A stretch of DNA of 64,000 nt, taken from assembly GCF_014647895.1 (NCBI RefSeq), contig NZ_BMQB01000005.1, forward strand, positions 62,001 through 126,000, read 5' to 3'. The position numbers and the translations under genes are program-made. The notes under the pieces were generated by a model. That model ran no database searches, was not told where the DNA came from, and saw only the letters and a list, made by a program, of their open reading frames with translations. This document shows, piece after piece, positions 52,056 through 59,103 of this stretch (position 1 is the first letter of the stretch; each line of letters opens with the position of its first letter). The DNA comes from Pilimelia anulata. Lineage in GTDB: Bacteria > Actinomycetota > Actinomycetes > Mycobacteriales > Micromonosporaceae.

Positions 52056-53156
52056 TCACAGGGCGCGCAGGTGGGTGGTGATCCAGGCGAGCGTGGCCGG
52101 GGGCAGCGACGGGTGCACCGGCATCTGGAAGGTCGCCGCGTACAGCGCCTCCGCGTGCGGGTACCGCGCCGTCCGGTGCGCCGCGAACAGCGGCTGCCGG
52201 TGCAGCGGCCCGTGGTGCGGCCGGGTCGAGTCGGGCGGCAGCCCGGCCGCCGCCAGCGCGCGGGCGATCGGCGCCGGAGCGGCGGCGGTGGTGAGCACGA
52301 GCCGGTGGTGGTTCGGTACCGCCGCCGGGTGCGCCAGCTCCGCCAGCCGCCCGCGGTCGGGCAGCGCCGCGAGCAGTTGCGCCGCGTTGGCGTGCCGGGC
52401 CGCGACCTGGTCGGCCAGCCCGGCGAGCCGGCGCAGGCCGACGGCGGCGGGCAGGGCGCCGAGCTTGTAGTTGACGCCGTACCGGCCGCGCAGCCCGCCC
52501 AGCCGGACGAAGTGGTGCACCCGCTCGGCCAGCTCCGCGTCGTCGGTGAGCAGGAAGCCGCCCTCGCCGGTGGCGAGCGGCGCGCGGTCGTGGGTGGAGA
52601 AGCAGCCGACCCGGTACCGGGTGCCGACGTACCGGCCGCGCAGCGTCGAGCCGTGCGCCTGCGCCGCGTCCTCGACCAGCGGTACGCCCACCCCGGCGAG
52701 CACCGCGGCGGCCCCGTCGTCGTCGGCCGGGTACCCCCACAGGGACAGGCTGATCGCCGCCTTCGTCCGCCCGCTCACCCGGCCGGCGACGGCGTCGGGG
52801 TCCATGGCGAGCGCGCCGGGCAGCGTGTCGACCAGGACCGGCGTGGCGCCGGTGGTGAGGATCGGCATCGCGGTGGGCAGCGGCGCGGTCGCCGGTACGA
52901 GGACCTCGTCGCCGTCGCCCACGCCCAGCCCGGCGAGCGCCGCGTGCAGGGCGGAGCTGCCGGAGTTGACCGCGATGGCGAAGTCGACGCCGAACCACTC
53001 GGCCAGCGCGTCCTCGTACGCGGCCACCACCGCCGCCCCGCCGGACAGCCGCCCGTCGGCCAGCACGTCCGCGAGCGCGGCGGCCTCGCCGCAGGCCGGG
53101 GGCCGGTCCCGGTCGTCCACCGGGCGGTCGGCGCTGAAGAACAGGTCAGGAACCAT
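52056..53156 (-). CDS. DegT/DnrJ/EryC1-fold protein lacking the PLP lysine
   Basis: 366 aa. The fold is clear: LADVLADGRLSGGAAVVAAY, VDFAIAVNSGSSALHAALAG, GDEVLVPATAPLPTAMPIL, GVPLVEDAAQAHGSTLRG. In active sugar aminotransferases the internal aldimine Lys lies in a stretch like FSxHxxKxLxTGEGG. Here it reads CFSTHDRAPLATGEGGFLL, with Ala at the Lys position. The conserved GEGG and Asp of VEDAAQAHG remain. It may bind a PLP-adduct or sugar without transamination, as in some dehydratases that replace this Lys, though those use His there. ATG 53156 overlaps the upstream gene by 11 nt. Confidence 0.8.
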   Translation of the reverse strand: MVPDLFFSADRPVDDRDRPPACGEAAALADVLADGRLSGGAAVVAAYEDALAEWFGVDFAIAVNSGSSALHAALAGLGVGDGDEVLVPATAPLPTAMPILTTGATPVLVDTLPGALAMDPDAVAGRVSGRTKAAISLSLWGYPADDDGAAAVLAGVGVPLVEDAAQAHGSTLRGRYVGTRYRVGCFSTHDRAPLATGEGGFLLTDDAELAERVHHFVRLGGLRGRYGVNYKLGALPAAVGLRRLAGLADQVAARHANAAQLLAALPDRGRLAELAHPAAVPNHHRLVLTTAAAPAPIARALAAAGLPPDSTRPHHGPLHRQPLFAAHRTARYPHAEALYAATFQMPVHPSLPPATLAWITTHLRAL

Positions 53157-53460
53157 CGCTGCGTACCACCTTGATCGTGTCGAGGGTGTCGGGGTTGTCG
53201 AGGTACCGGCGCATCGCCCTGGTGCGCAGCGGCGCCACGGGGTCGGGGCAGCGCAGGGTCCGGTCCGTGACCTCGGTGCCGGCCCGGTCGCTGAGCCGGG
53301 CGTACGTGTTCAGCAGGCGCTGCGCGGCAGCGGCCCGGGCGCACGGCGCCGGGGTGCGGCACACCGGGCAGCGGGTGCCGCCGCGCGGGGAGCGGTGCCG
53401 GTCCAGGTCGGTGACGACCATGGCGATGACGGACCGGGACAGGTACACCGCGCCGCTCAC
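53146..53460 (-). CDS. Small Cys-rich protein of unknown function
   Basis: 104 aa. It begins at GTG 53460, overlapping the upstream stop as GTGA. The sequence has a hydrophobic start (VYLSRSVIAMVVTDL), then CPVCRTPAPCARAAAAQRLL, with a CxxC-type pair plus a third Cys, and another Cys in LRCPDPVAP. The C-terminal part is basic and helical (TRAMRRYLDNPDTLDTIKVV). A zinc-ribbon or small nucleic-acid/protein-binding role is possible. No family recognised; position between two overlapping genes shows co-expression. Confidence 0.6.
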   Translation of the reverse strand: MSGAVYLSRSVIAMVVTDLDRHRSPRGGTRCPVCRTPAPCARAAAAQRLLNTYARLSDRAGTEVTDRTLRCPDPVAPLRTRAMRRYLDNPDTLDTIKVVRSDGS

Positions 53461-53630
53461 CGGTCTTCCCGCGGCCGGGGCAGCCGGTCGCAGGTCGGGC
53501 AGGTCAGCAGCCCCCCGCAGCCCGGGCACCAGTGTGCGCCCCCGCGCAGGCACCAGCCGGTCGCCGTGCCGACCAGGACGAGTGCGACCGTGCCGGCGAC
53601 GGCGTACGGCCAGTAGAAGGTGAGATACAC
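53457..53630 (-). CDS. Small membrane protein with C-terminal zinc-ribbon-like motif
   Basis: 57 aa. One membrane helix (FYWPYAVAGTVALVLVGTAT) is followed by WCLRGGAHWCPGCGGLLTCP and then CDRL, i.e. Cys pairs spaced like a minimal zinc ribbon. GTG 53630 has GGAGGCTCG directly upstream, an unusually good site for such a small gene. First gene of a three-gene overlapping unit leading to the Lys-less aminotransferase-fold protein. Confidence 0.6.
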   Translation of the reverse strand: MYLTFYWPYAVAGTVALVLVGTATGWCLRGGAHWCPGCGGLLTCPTCDRLPRPREDR

Positions 53631-53826
53631 CGAGCCTCCATTGCGGACCGGAGGTCGCCCCCCGTGTTCGGCAACCACTGTGGACAGATTGCCAGTGAGA
53701 ATCTCAAATCGCAAGGATCGATGATGGGATTGCGCACGGATGCTGCTCTGCGTCGATCCCCCGACGGTGGCGCATAATGGCGGCTGGCGTCCCGGTCCGG
53801 GACCGCTTTGCGATGGGGGTCCAGCG

Positions 53827-54702
53827 ATGGCCGCGGCACAGGAACCGGCGCGGCGGCGCCCGGGACCGGCCGCCGGGCCGACCGTGGTGCGGCGCCAGCT
53901 GGGCAGGCAGTTGCGCCGGCTGAGAGAGGCCGCGGGCGGGGAGACCGTCGAGCAGGTCGCCGCCCACCCGGAGCTGGGCCTGTCGCGGGCGAAGCTGTAC
54001 CGGCTGGAGCGCGGGCAGCACGCCGTCAAGCCGCAGGACGTCGCCGTCCTGTGCCGGTACTACCGGGTGGGCGACCGCCAGACCGACAAGCTGATCGCCC
54101 TGGCCCTCGCCACCCAGCAGGACAGTTGGTGGCATGCGCTGGGCGACGTCAATGTGCCGGAGTGGTTCAGCCTCTACCTCGACCTGGAGCCGGCGGCGTC
54201 CGCGATCCGGACCTACGAGGCGGAGCTGGTCCCCGGCCTGTTGCAGACGGCCGACTACGCGCGGGAGATCCACCGGGTGCACAACCCCGGCCTGTCCGCT
54301 GATCAAGTCGAGCAGCGCGTGGCCGTGCGGATGGAGCGCCAGTTACTCCTTGATCGACCCGGCGGGCCGGCGTCGCGGTTCGTGCTGAACGAAGCCACGC
54401 TGCTGCGGTCGGTCGGCGGCCCGGCGGTCATGCGGCGGCAGATCGAGCAGGTTCGGCGGATGGGCGAGTCGGCGAACGTGGTTATCAGCGTTCTGCGCTT
54501 CGATGTCGGCGTGCACCCGGGGATGCACAACCCCTTCGTGATTCTGGATTTCGCCGATCCGGCCGAGGATCCGCCTGTTGTTTACGTGGAGACGGTGACA
54601 TCCGCGGGATATCTCCAGAAGGACTCCGATGTCCGTGACTACGCTGCCATATTCGAGCAGATCGAACAGCAGGCAACCCCGATCCAGGAGTATGTGACGT
54701 AA
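53827..54702 (+). CDS. XRE regulator with DUF5753 domain
   Basis: 291 aa. N-terminal HTH (RRQLGRQLRRLREAAGGETV, LGLSRAKLYRLERGQHAVKP) and the DUF5753 sensor (WFSLYLDLEPAASAIRTYEA, ELVPGLLQTADYAREIHRVH, MHNPFVILDFADP, VVYVETVTSAGYLQKDSDV) are typical of the large actinobacterial family controlling development and antibiotic genes. ATG 53827 has GGGGGT upstream. Its TAA overlaps the next ATG by one base. CATAAT at 53773-53778 may be its -10 box. Confidence 0.93.
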   Translation: MAAAQEPARRRPGPAAGPTVVRRQLGRQLRRLREAAGGETVEQVAAHPELGLSRAKLYRLERGQHAVKPQDVAVLCRYYRVGDRQTDKLIALALATQQDSWWHALGDVNVPEWFSLYLDLEPAASAIRTYEAELVPGLLQTADYAREIHRVHNPGLSADQVEQRVAVRMERQLLLDRPGGPASRFVLNEATLLRSVGGPAVMRRQIEQVRRMGESANVVISVLRFDVGVHPGMHNPFVILDFADPAEDPPVVYVETVTSAGYLQKDSDVRDYAAIFEQIEQQATPIQEYVT

Positions 54703-55010
54703 TGCGCCAGTACGCGAAGGCCACGAGGTCGGGCAACGGCAACTGCGTGGAGTGGGCGGTGGAGCGCGACGGCGTCCACGTCCGGGACAGCAAGGACCCC
54801 GCCGGCCCGGAACTCCGGTTCACCCACGCCGAGTGGGCCGCCCTGACCGCCGCCGCCGCCACCGCCACCCCCCACCCGGCCATCACCCCCACCCCGACCA
54901 CCACCACCCTGACCCGCGCCGGCCGCTCCCTGCGCTTCACCCCCGCGGAGTGGTCCGCCTTCACCCACGCCGCCGCCACGGGCGAGTGCGCCCGCCAGCC
55001 GCAAACATGA
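54702..55010 (+). CDS. DUF397 protein with a duplicated C-terminal motif
   Basis: 102 aa, against about 60-70 for most DUF397 proteins. The normal core is TRSGNGNCVEWAVERDGVHV, RDSKDPAGPELRFTHAEWAA. After a Thr/Pro-rich linker (PTPTTTTLTRAG) a second copy of the end motif appears: RSLRFTPAEWSAFTHAAATG. DUF397 proteins are small partners of XRE/DUF5753 regulators, to which this gene is fused translationally (TAATG). The duplication is unusual. Confidence 0.9.
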   Translation: MRQYAKATRSGNGNCVEWAVERDGVHVRDSKDPAGPELRFTHAEWAALTAAAATATPHPAITPTPTTTTLTRAGRSLRFTPAEWSAFTHAAATGECARQPQT

Positions 55011-55013
55011 CGC

Positions 55014-55931
55014 GTGAGCGGTGAACTCCGCCCGCCACCCCACGCGGACCCACCCCCCGCCCGGCGGCGGGTGGTGGCCTTCGGGGAGGTGCTCGGGCTC
55101 TCGCTGCTGTGGGGGGCGGGGTTCCTGTGGATCAAGCTGGCGCTGCGCGGGTTCTCGCCCGTGCAGATCGTGTTCGTGCGGCTGCTCGTCGGGGCGGTCA
55201 TCCTCGGCGTCGTGGCGCTCGCCGCGCGGCAGCGGTTCCCGCGCGACCGGCGGACCTGGGGGCACCTCGCCGTGGCGGCGCTGGTGGCCAACGCGGTGCC
55301 GTACGTGCTGTTCGGCATCGGCGAGCGGACCGTCGGCTCCAACGTCGCCGGGCTGATCAACGCGACCACCCCGCTGTGGACGCTGCTGTTCGCCTTCGCC
55401 GCCGGCACCGACCGGTCGGCGGGGCCGGCCCGGGTGGGCGGGTTCGCGCTGGGGTTCGCCGGGACCGTGGTGATGTTCGCCCCGTGGAAGCATGCCGGCG
55501 AGTTCGCCGGGCCCGGCGGGCTGGCGATCCTCGCGGCGGCGCTCTGCTACGGGATCAGCTACGTGTACATGGCCCGGTACCTCACCGGCCGCGGCCTCCC
55601 GCCGCTCGTCCTCGCCGCGGGCCAGCTCCTCGCCGGCAGCGCGCTGCTGGCGCTGGCGCTCCCCGTCGCCGGCCTCGACCCGCCGACCTGGCGGGCCGAC
55701 GCGGTGCTGTCGCTGGCCTGCCTGGGCGTGCTGGGCACGGCGGCGGCGTACGTCCTCAACTACCGGATCATCGCCGCCGAGGGGCCGGCGGTCGCCTCGA
55801 CGGTGACGTACCTGCTCCCGGTCGTCGCCGTCGGCCTCGGCTGGCTGGTCCTCGGCGAGACGCTGACGCCGTCGGCGCTGGCCGGCATCGCGCTGGTGCT
55901 GGCCGGCGTCGCCCTCACCCGCCGCCGCTGA
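55014..55931 (+). CDS. EamA/DMT-family transporter
   Basis: 305 aa with ten membrane helices in two EamA repeats: VLGLSLLWGAGFLWIKLALR, IVFVRLLVGAVILGVVALAA, VASTVTYLLPVVAVGLGWLV and LGETLTPSALAGIALVLAGV. DMT proteins export amino acids or other small metabolites. GTG 55014 lies 3 nt after the DUF397 stop, so it may be read through from the regulator pair. No ribosome site is convincing, consistent with coupling. Confidence 0.88.
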   Translation: MSGELRPPPHADPPPARRRVVAFGEVLGLSLLWGAGFLWIKLALRGFSPVQIVFVRLLVGAVILGVVALAARQRFPRDRRTWGHLAVAALVANAVPYVLFGIGERTVGSNVAGLINATTPLWTLLFAFAAGTDRSAGPARVGGFALGFAGTVVMFAPWKHAGEFAGPGGLAILAAALCYGISYVYMARYLTGRGLPPLVLAAGQLLAGSALLALALPVAGLDPPTWRADAVLSLACLGVLGTAAAYVLNYRIIAAEGPAVASTVTYLLPVVAVGLGWLVLGETLTPSALAGIALVLAGVALTRRR

Positions 55932-55942
55932 ACCCGCGCACA

Positions 55943-55980
55943 CGAGTGGGGGCGTGGCGCAATCGCCACGCCCCCACTCG
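55943..55980. terminator. 17-bp bidirectional hairpin terminator
   Basis: CGAGTGGGGGCGTGGCG and its exact complement (55964-55980) are separated by the 4-nt loop CAAT, between convergent genes ending at 55931 and 55990. Confidence 0.9.
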
Positions 55981-55989
55981 CGCTGCCGC

Positions 55990-56352
55990 TCAGGAGGAGC
56001 GGTACGTCCGGTCGTAGTACGTGCCGACCTCGTCGCGGTAGTCGGCGCGGTGGTGCGCGTCCTCGTCGTACTCGGGACTCGACTTGACCTGGTCCTTCGT
56101 GCGGTCCAGGAACACCTTCTTCTCGGCGTGGTCGATCCGGTTGATCGTCCCCGCGGGGATGAGGACCTTCTTGCCGAAGATCCACGGGCCGGTGTCCACC
56201 ACCAGCCGGCGGGCGTCGACCTCGTCGCTCGCCTCGTCGATCGAGCCGATGCTGCCGTCCGTCGCCTCGACGTCGTAGCCGACCAGCTCCTGGCCGGCCT
56301 GGTAGCCGCTGTCGGCGCGGTAGTCGTACGGGGTGAAGCTCGCGTCCGTCAT
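55990..56352 (-). CDS. PRC-barrel domain protein
   Basis: 120 aa. The PRC-barrel is DVEATDGSIGSIDEASDEVD, ARRLVVDTGPWIFGKKVLIP, AGTINRIDHAEKKVFLDRTK. The C-terminal tail is acidic and tyrosine-rich (DEVGTYYDRTYRSS). Similar proteins are common in actinobacteria and often linked to stress. ATG 56352 is chosen because GAGGAGG lies 11 nt upstream; the frame opens further upstream at a TTG that overlaps this site. Confidence 0.88.
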   Translation of the reverse strand: MTDASFTPYDYRADSGYQAGQELVGYDVEATDGSIGSIDEASDEVDARRLVVDTGPWIFGKKVLIPAGTINRIDHAEKKVFLDRTKDQVKSSPEYDEDAHHRADYRDEVGTYYDRTYRSS

Positions 56353-56490
56353 GGGGGAGTCCCTCCTCAATGAACCGTGGATGGAACCGCCGGTACCCGA
56401 GGCCCCGGCCCGCTAATCCCGATCGGGCCTAAAGGTGGAAGTCGCCACACATGGTGGTTGAACGCGGCCGACCCGGGGTAGTCCGCGCGC

Positions 56491-57507
56491 ATGCGTATCG
56501 TCATCACCGGGGCGACCGGCAACGTCGGCAGCGCCCTCCTGCGCCGGCTCGCCGAGGAGCCCGACGTCGAGCTGGCCGGCATCGTCCGCCGGCCGCCACT
56601 GGCCGGTGCGGGCGCCCCGTTCGACGACGTGCAGTGGCACGCCGCCGACCTCGGCAACCCGGCCTGCGTACCGCGGGTGACCGAGTGGCTGGCCGGCGCC
56701 GACGCGGTGATCCACCTGGCCTGGCGGATCCAGCCCTCGCACGACCGGACCGCGATGCGCCGGACCAACGTCGACGGCACCCGCCACCTGCTCGACGCCG
56801 TGGCCGCGGCGGGCGTGCCGACGCTGCTGTACGCGTCCTCGGTCGGCGCCTACTCGCCCGGCCCGAAGACCCGGTTCGTGGACGAGTCGTGGCCGGTGGC
56901 GGGCGTGGCCGGCTCGGCGTACAGCGAGGACAAGGCCGTGGTCGAGGCCCTGCTCGACGACGCGGAGCGGGCCGACCCCGACCGGCGGATCGTCCGGCTG
57001 CGGCAGGCGCTGGTGTTCCAGCGGCGGGCCGGGGCGGAGATCGTCCGGTACTTCCTCGGCGGGCTGGTCCCGAGCGGGCTGCTGCGGCCGGGCCGGCTGC
57101 CGGTGGTGCCCACGGACCCGCGGCTGCGGGCCCAGGCGGTGCACGCCGACGACCTGGCCGACGCGTACGCGCTCGCGCTGCGCAGCGACGCCCGCGGCGC
57201 CTTCAACATCGCCGCCGACCCGGTGCTGGACCCGCGGGTGCTGGCCGACCTGCTCCGCGCCCGCACGGTACCGGTGCCGGCGCTGCTGCTGCGGGTGGCC
57301 GCGGCGGCGACGTGGCTGGCCCGGTTGCAGCCGACGGACCCGGGGTGGGTGGACATGGCGGTGTCGACGCCGCTGATGGACGCCACCCGGGCGCACCTGG
57401 AGCTGGGGTGGAAGCCGCGCTACTCGGCGACGGAGGCGCTGGCGGAGATCGTCACGGGGATGGCGGCGCGCGCCGACGCCCCGACCCCTGCCCTCCGCGC
57501 CCACTGA
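56491..57507 (+). CDS. NAD-dependent epimerase/dehydratase (extended SDR)
   Basis: 338 aa. The Rossmann motif MRIVITGATGNVGSALLRRL is at the N-terminus. The active site keeps Ser (LLYASSVGAYSPG) and Tyr-x3-Lys (AYSEDKAVVEALL). RAQAVHADDLADAYALALRS and GAFNIAADPVLDP are typical of extended SDRs such as UDP-sugar epimerase-like or 3-beta-HSD-like proteins. Substrate unknown. It is followed by a large inverted repeat. Confidence 0.88.
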   Translation: MRIVITGATGNVGSALLRRLAEEPDVELAGIVRRPPLAGAGAPFDDVQWHAADLGNPACVPRVTEWLAGADAVIHLAWRIQPSHDRTAMRRTNVDGTRHLLDAVAAAGVPTLLYASSVGAYSPGPKTRFVDESWPVAGVAGSAYSEDKAVVEALLDDAERADPDRRIVRLRQALVFQRRAGAEIVRYFLGGLVPSGLLRPGRLPVVPTDPRLRAQAVHADDLADAYALALRSDARGAFNIAADPVLDPRVLADLLRARTVPVPALLLRVAAAATWLARLQPTDPGWVDMAVSTPLMDATRAHLELGWKPRYSATEALAEIVTGMAARADAPTPALRAH

Positions 57508-57594
57508 CCGACCCGGCCACTTGACCGGCCACGCCGTCGCGGGCCGCCGCTCACCCGGCCCGCCGGGTCAGGGGGCTGACCTCGTGCGTGGGGC

Positions 57595-57668
57595 CGGGAG
57601 GGGCGGCGGGTGCCCCGGCAGGGGTGGTCAGGCTTGATCCCCTGCCGGGGCACCCGCCGCCCCTCCCG
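57595..57668. repeat. Perfect 30-bp inverted repeat with 14-nt loop
   Basis: Arms 57595-57624 and 57639-57668 are exact complements, beginning CGGGAGGGGCGGCGGG; the loop is TGGTCAGGCTTGAT. It lies between convergent genes ending at 57507 and 57815. It could act as terminator, but the stem is far longer than the other terminators here. Confidence 0.9.
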
Positions 57669-57671
57669 ACC

Positions 57672-57775
57672 GGTCCGTACGTTGCTCCCTGGCCGTGCGC
57701 GGGCCGTTTCCCGGTCGGTCCGTACGTTGCTTGCTGGCCGTGCGCGGGGCGTATTCCGGTCGGTCCGTCCGTTCT
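57672..57775. repeat. 45-bp tandem repeat, 2.3 units
   Basis: Units start at 57672, 57717 and 57762 with GGTCCGTACGTTGCT (third copy GGTCCGTCCGTT). Units 1 and 2 differ at only a few positions. The repeat abuts the 30-bp inverted repeat. The length is a multiple of three and both strands are open, but no ribosome site or family supports coding. Confidence 0.85.
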
Positions 57776-57814
57776 CGCGGTTGTGGTCGGGGTCTGTCTG
57801 TTGCCCGGGTCTCG

Positions 57815-58993
57815 TTACGGCTTGAGGAGGACCTTGATGGTGCCGTTGGACTTGTGTTGGAAGTCGGCGTAGGCGGTCGGGGCCTCGGTCAGCGGTACGC
57901 GGTGGGTGGCGAAGGTGTCGACGCCCAGCGGGTCGGCGTCGGTGAGCAGGGGCAGGATGTCGGGGACCCAGCGGCGGACGTTCGCCTGGCCCATGCGGAG
58001 CGTGATCTGCTTGTCGAACAGGGTGAGCATCGGCAGCGGGTCGGTCTGGCCGCCGTAGACGCCGATGATCGAGATCGTGCCGCCGCGGCGGACCGCGTCG
58101 ATCGCCAGCAGGAGGGCGCTGAGCCGGTCCACGCCCGCCCGGCGCATCATGCGCTGGGCCAGCGCGTCCGGCAGCATGCCCGTCACCGCCTGCGCGACCG
58201 CGCCGCCGGGTGAGCCGTGCGCCTCCATGCCGACGGCGTCGATCACGCCGTCGGGGCCGCGGCCGCCGGTGCGGTCGCGCAGCACCTCGGCGACGTCCTC
58301 GTGGGCGCTCGCGTCGATCGCGTCGATGCCCCGGCCGCGGACCCGGGCCAGTCGGTCGGGCACCAGGTCGACGCCGATCACCTTGATGTCGCGGTGCGCG
58401 GCGATCCGCGCCGCCATGTCGCCGATCGGGCCGAGGCCCAGCACGGCGAGGGTCCCGCCGGGGGGCACGTCGGCGTACTCGACGGCCTGCCAGGCGGTCG
58501 GCAGCACGTCCGAGAGGTACACGTACCGGTCGTCCGGGCCGTCCGCCGGGACCGTGATCGGGTTGTAGTCGGCGTGCAGGACCCGCAGGTACTCGGCCTG
58601 GCCGCCGGGCACCCGGCCGTACAGCTTGGTGTAGCCGTACAGGGCCGCGCCCATGTCGTGCTCGCGCACCCGGGTCGTGTCGCACTGTGTCTGGAGGCCC
58701 AGCCCGCACATCGCGCACTGCCCGCAGGCGATCTGGAACGGGACCACCACCCGGTCGCCGACGCTCAGCCCGGACACCGCCGCGCCGACCTCGACCACCT
58801 CGCCCATCGGCTCGTGGCCGAGGATGTCGCCCTCGGTCATGAAGGGCCCGAGCACCTCGTACAGGTGCAGGTCCGAGCCGCAGATGCCGGTCGAGGTGAC
58901 CCGGATGATCGCGTCCGTGGGCTCCTTGACGATCGGGTCGGGCACGGTGTCGACCCGGACGTCCCGCTTGCCGTGCCATGTCACCGCACGCAT
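57815..58993 (-). CDS. Zinc-dependent alcohol/formaldehyde dehydrogenase-like protein
   Basis: 392 aa. The catalytic zinc site is TSTGICGSDLHLYE and GHEPMGEVVEVG. Four structural-zinc cysteines lie in ACGQCAMCGLGLQTQCD. The NAD fold is LAVLGLGPIGDMAARIAAHR, and the mid-region with GMEAHG resembles glutathione-independent formaldehyde dehydrogenase-like MDRs. The substrate is probably a short aldehyde or alcohol. Divergent from the P450 gene across a perfect 28-bp dyad. Confidence 0.9.
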   Translation of the reverse strand: MRAVTWHGKRDVRVDTVPDPIVKEPTDAIIRVTSTGICGSDLHLYEVLGPFMTEGDILGHEPMGEVVEVGAAVSGLSVGDRVVVPFQIACGQCAMCGLGLQTQCDTTRVREHDMGAALYGYTKLYGRVPGGQAEYLRVLHADYNPITVPADGPDDRYVYLSDVLPTAWQAVEYADVPPGGTLAVLGLGPIGDMAARIAAHRDIKVIGVDLVPDRLARVRGRGIDAIDASAHEDVAEVLRDRTGGRGPDGVIDAVGMEAHGSPGGAVAQAVTGMLPDALAQRMMRRAGVDRLSALLLAIDAVRRGGTISIIGVYGGQTDPLPMLTLFDKQITLRMGQANVRRWVPDILPLLTDADPLGVDTFATHRVPLTEAPTAYADFQHKSNGTIKVLLKP

Positions 58994-59028
58994 GATCAGC
59001 TCCTCGCGTCGTGGTCCGCCGTCACCCC

Positions 59029-59056
59029 GTACCTACCCGGGCACCCGGGTAGGTAC
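59029..59056. promoter_or_regulatory. Perfect dyad between divergent dehydrogenase and P450 genes
   Basis: GTACCTACCCGGG-CA-CCCGGGTAGGTAC: 13-bp arms with 2-nt centre, located 35 bp from one start and 47 bp from the other. Position suggests a shared operator. Confidence 0.6.
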
Positions 59057-59103
59057 CCCAACCGGGCCGTTTCGGGATCGGACGTACGGGTACGCGGTGG
59101 GGC

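Noticed and set aside
57672..57775. CRISPR array or coding repeat
   Set aside because: Tandem units have no variable spacers and only 2.3 copies; the frames across them lack a ribosome site and start in non-coding sequence.
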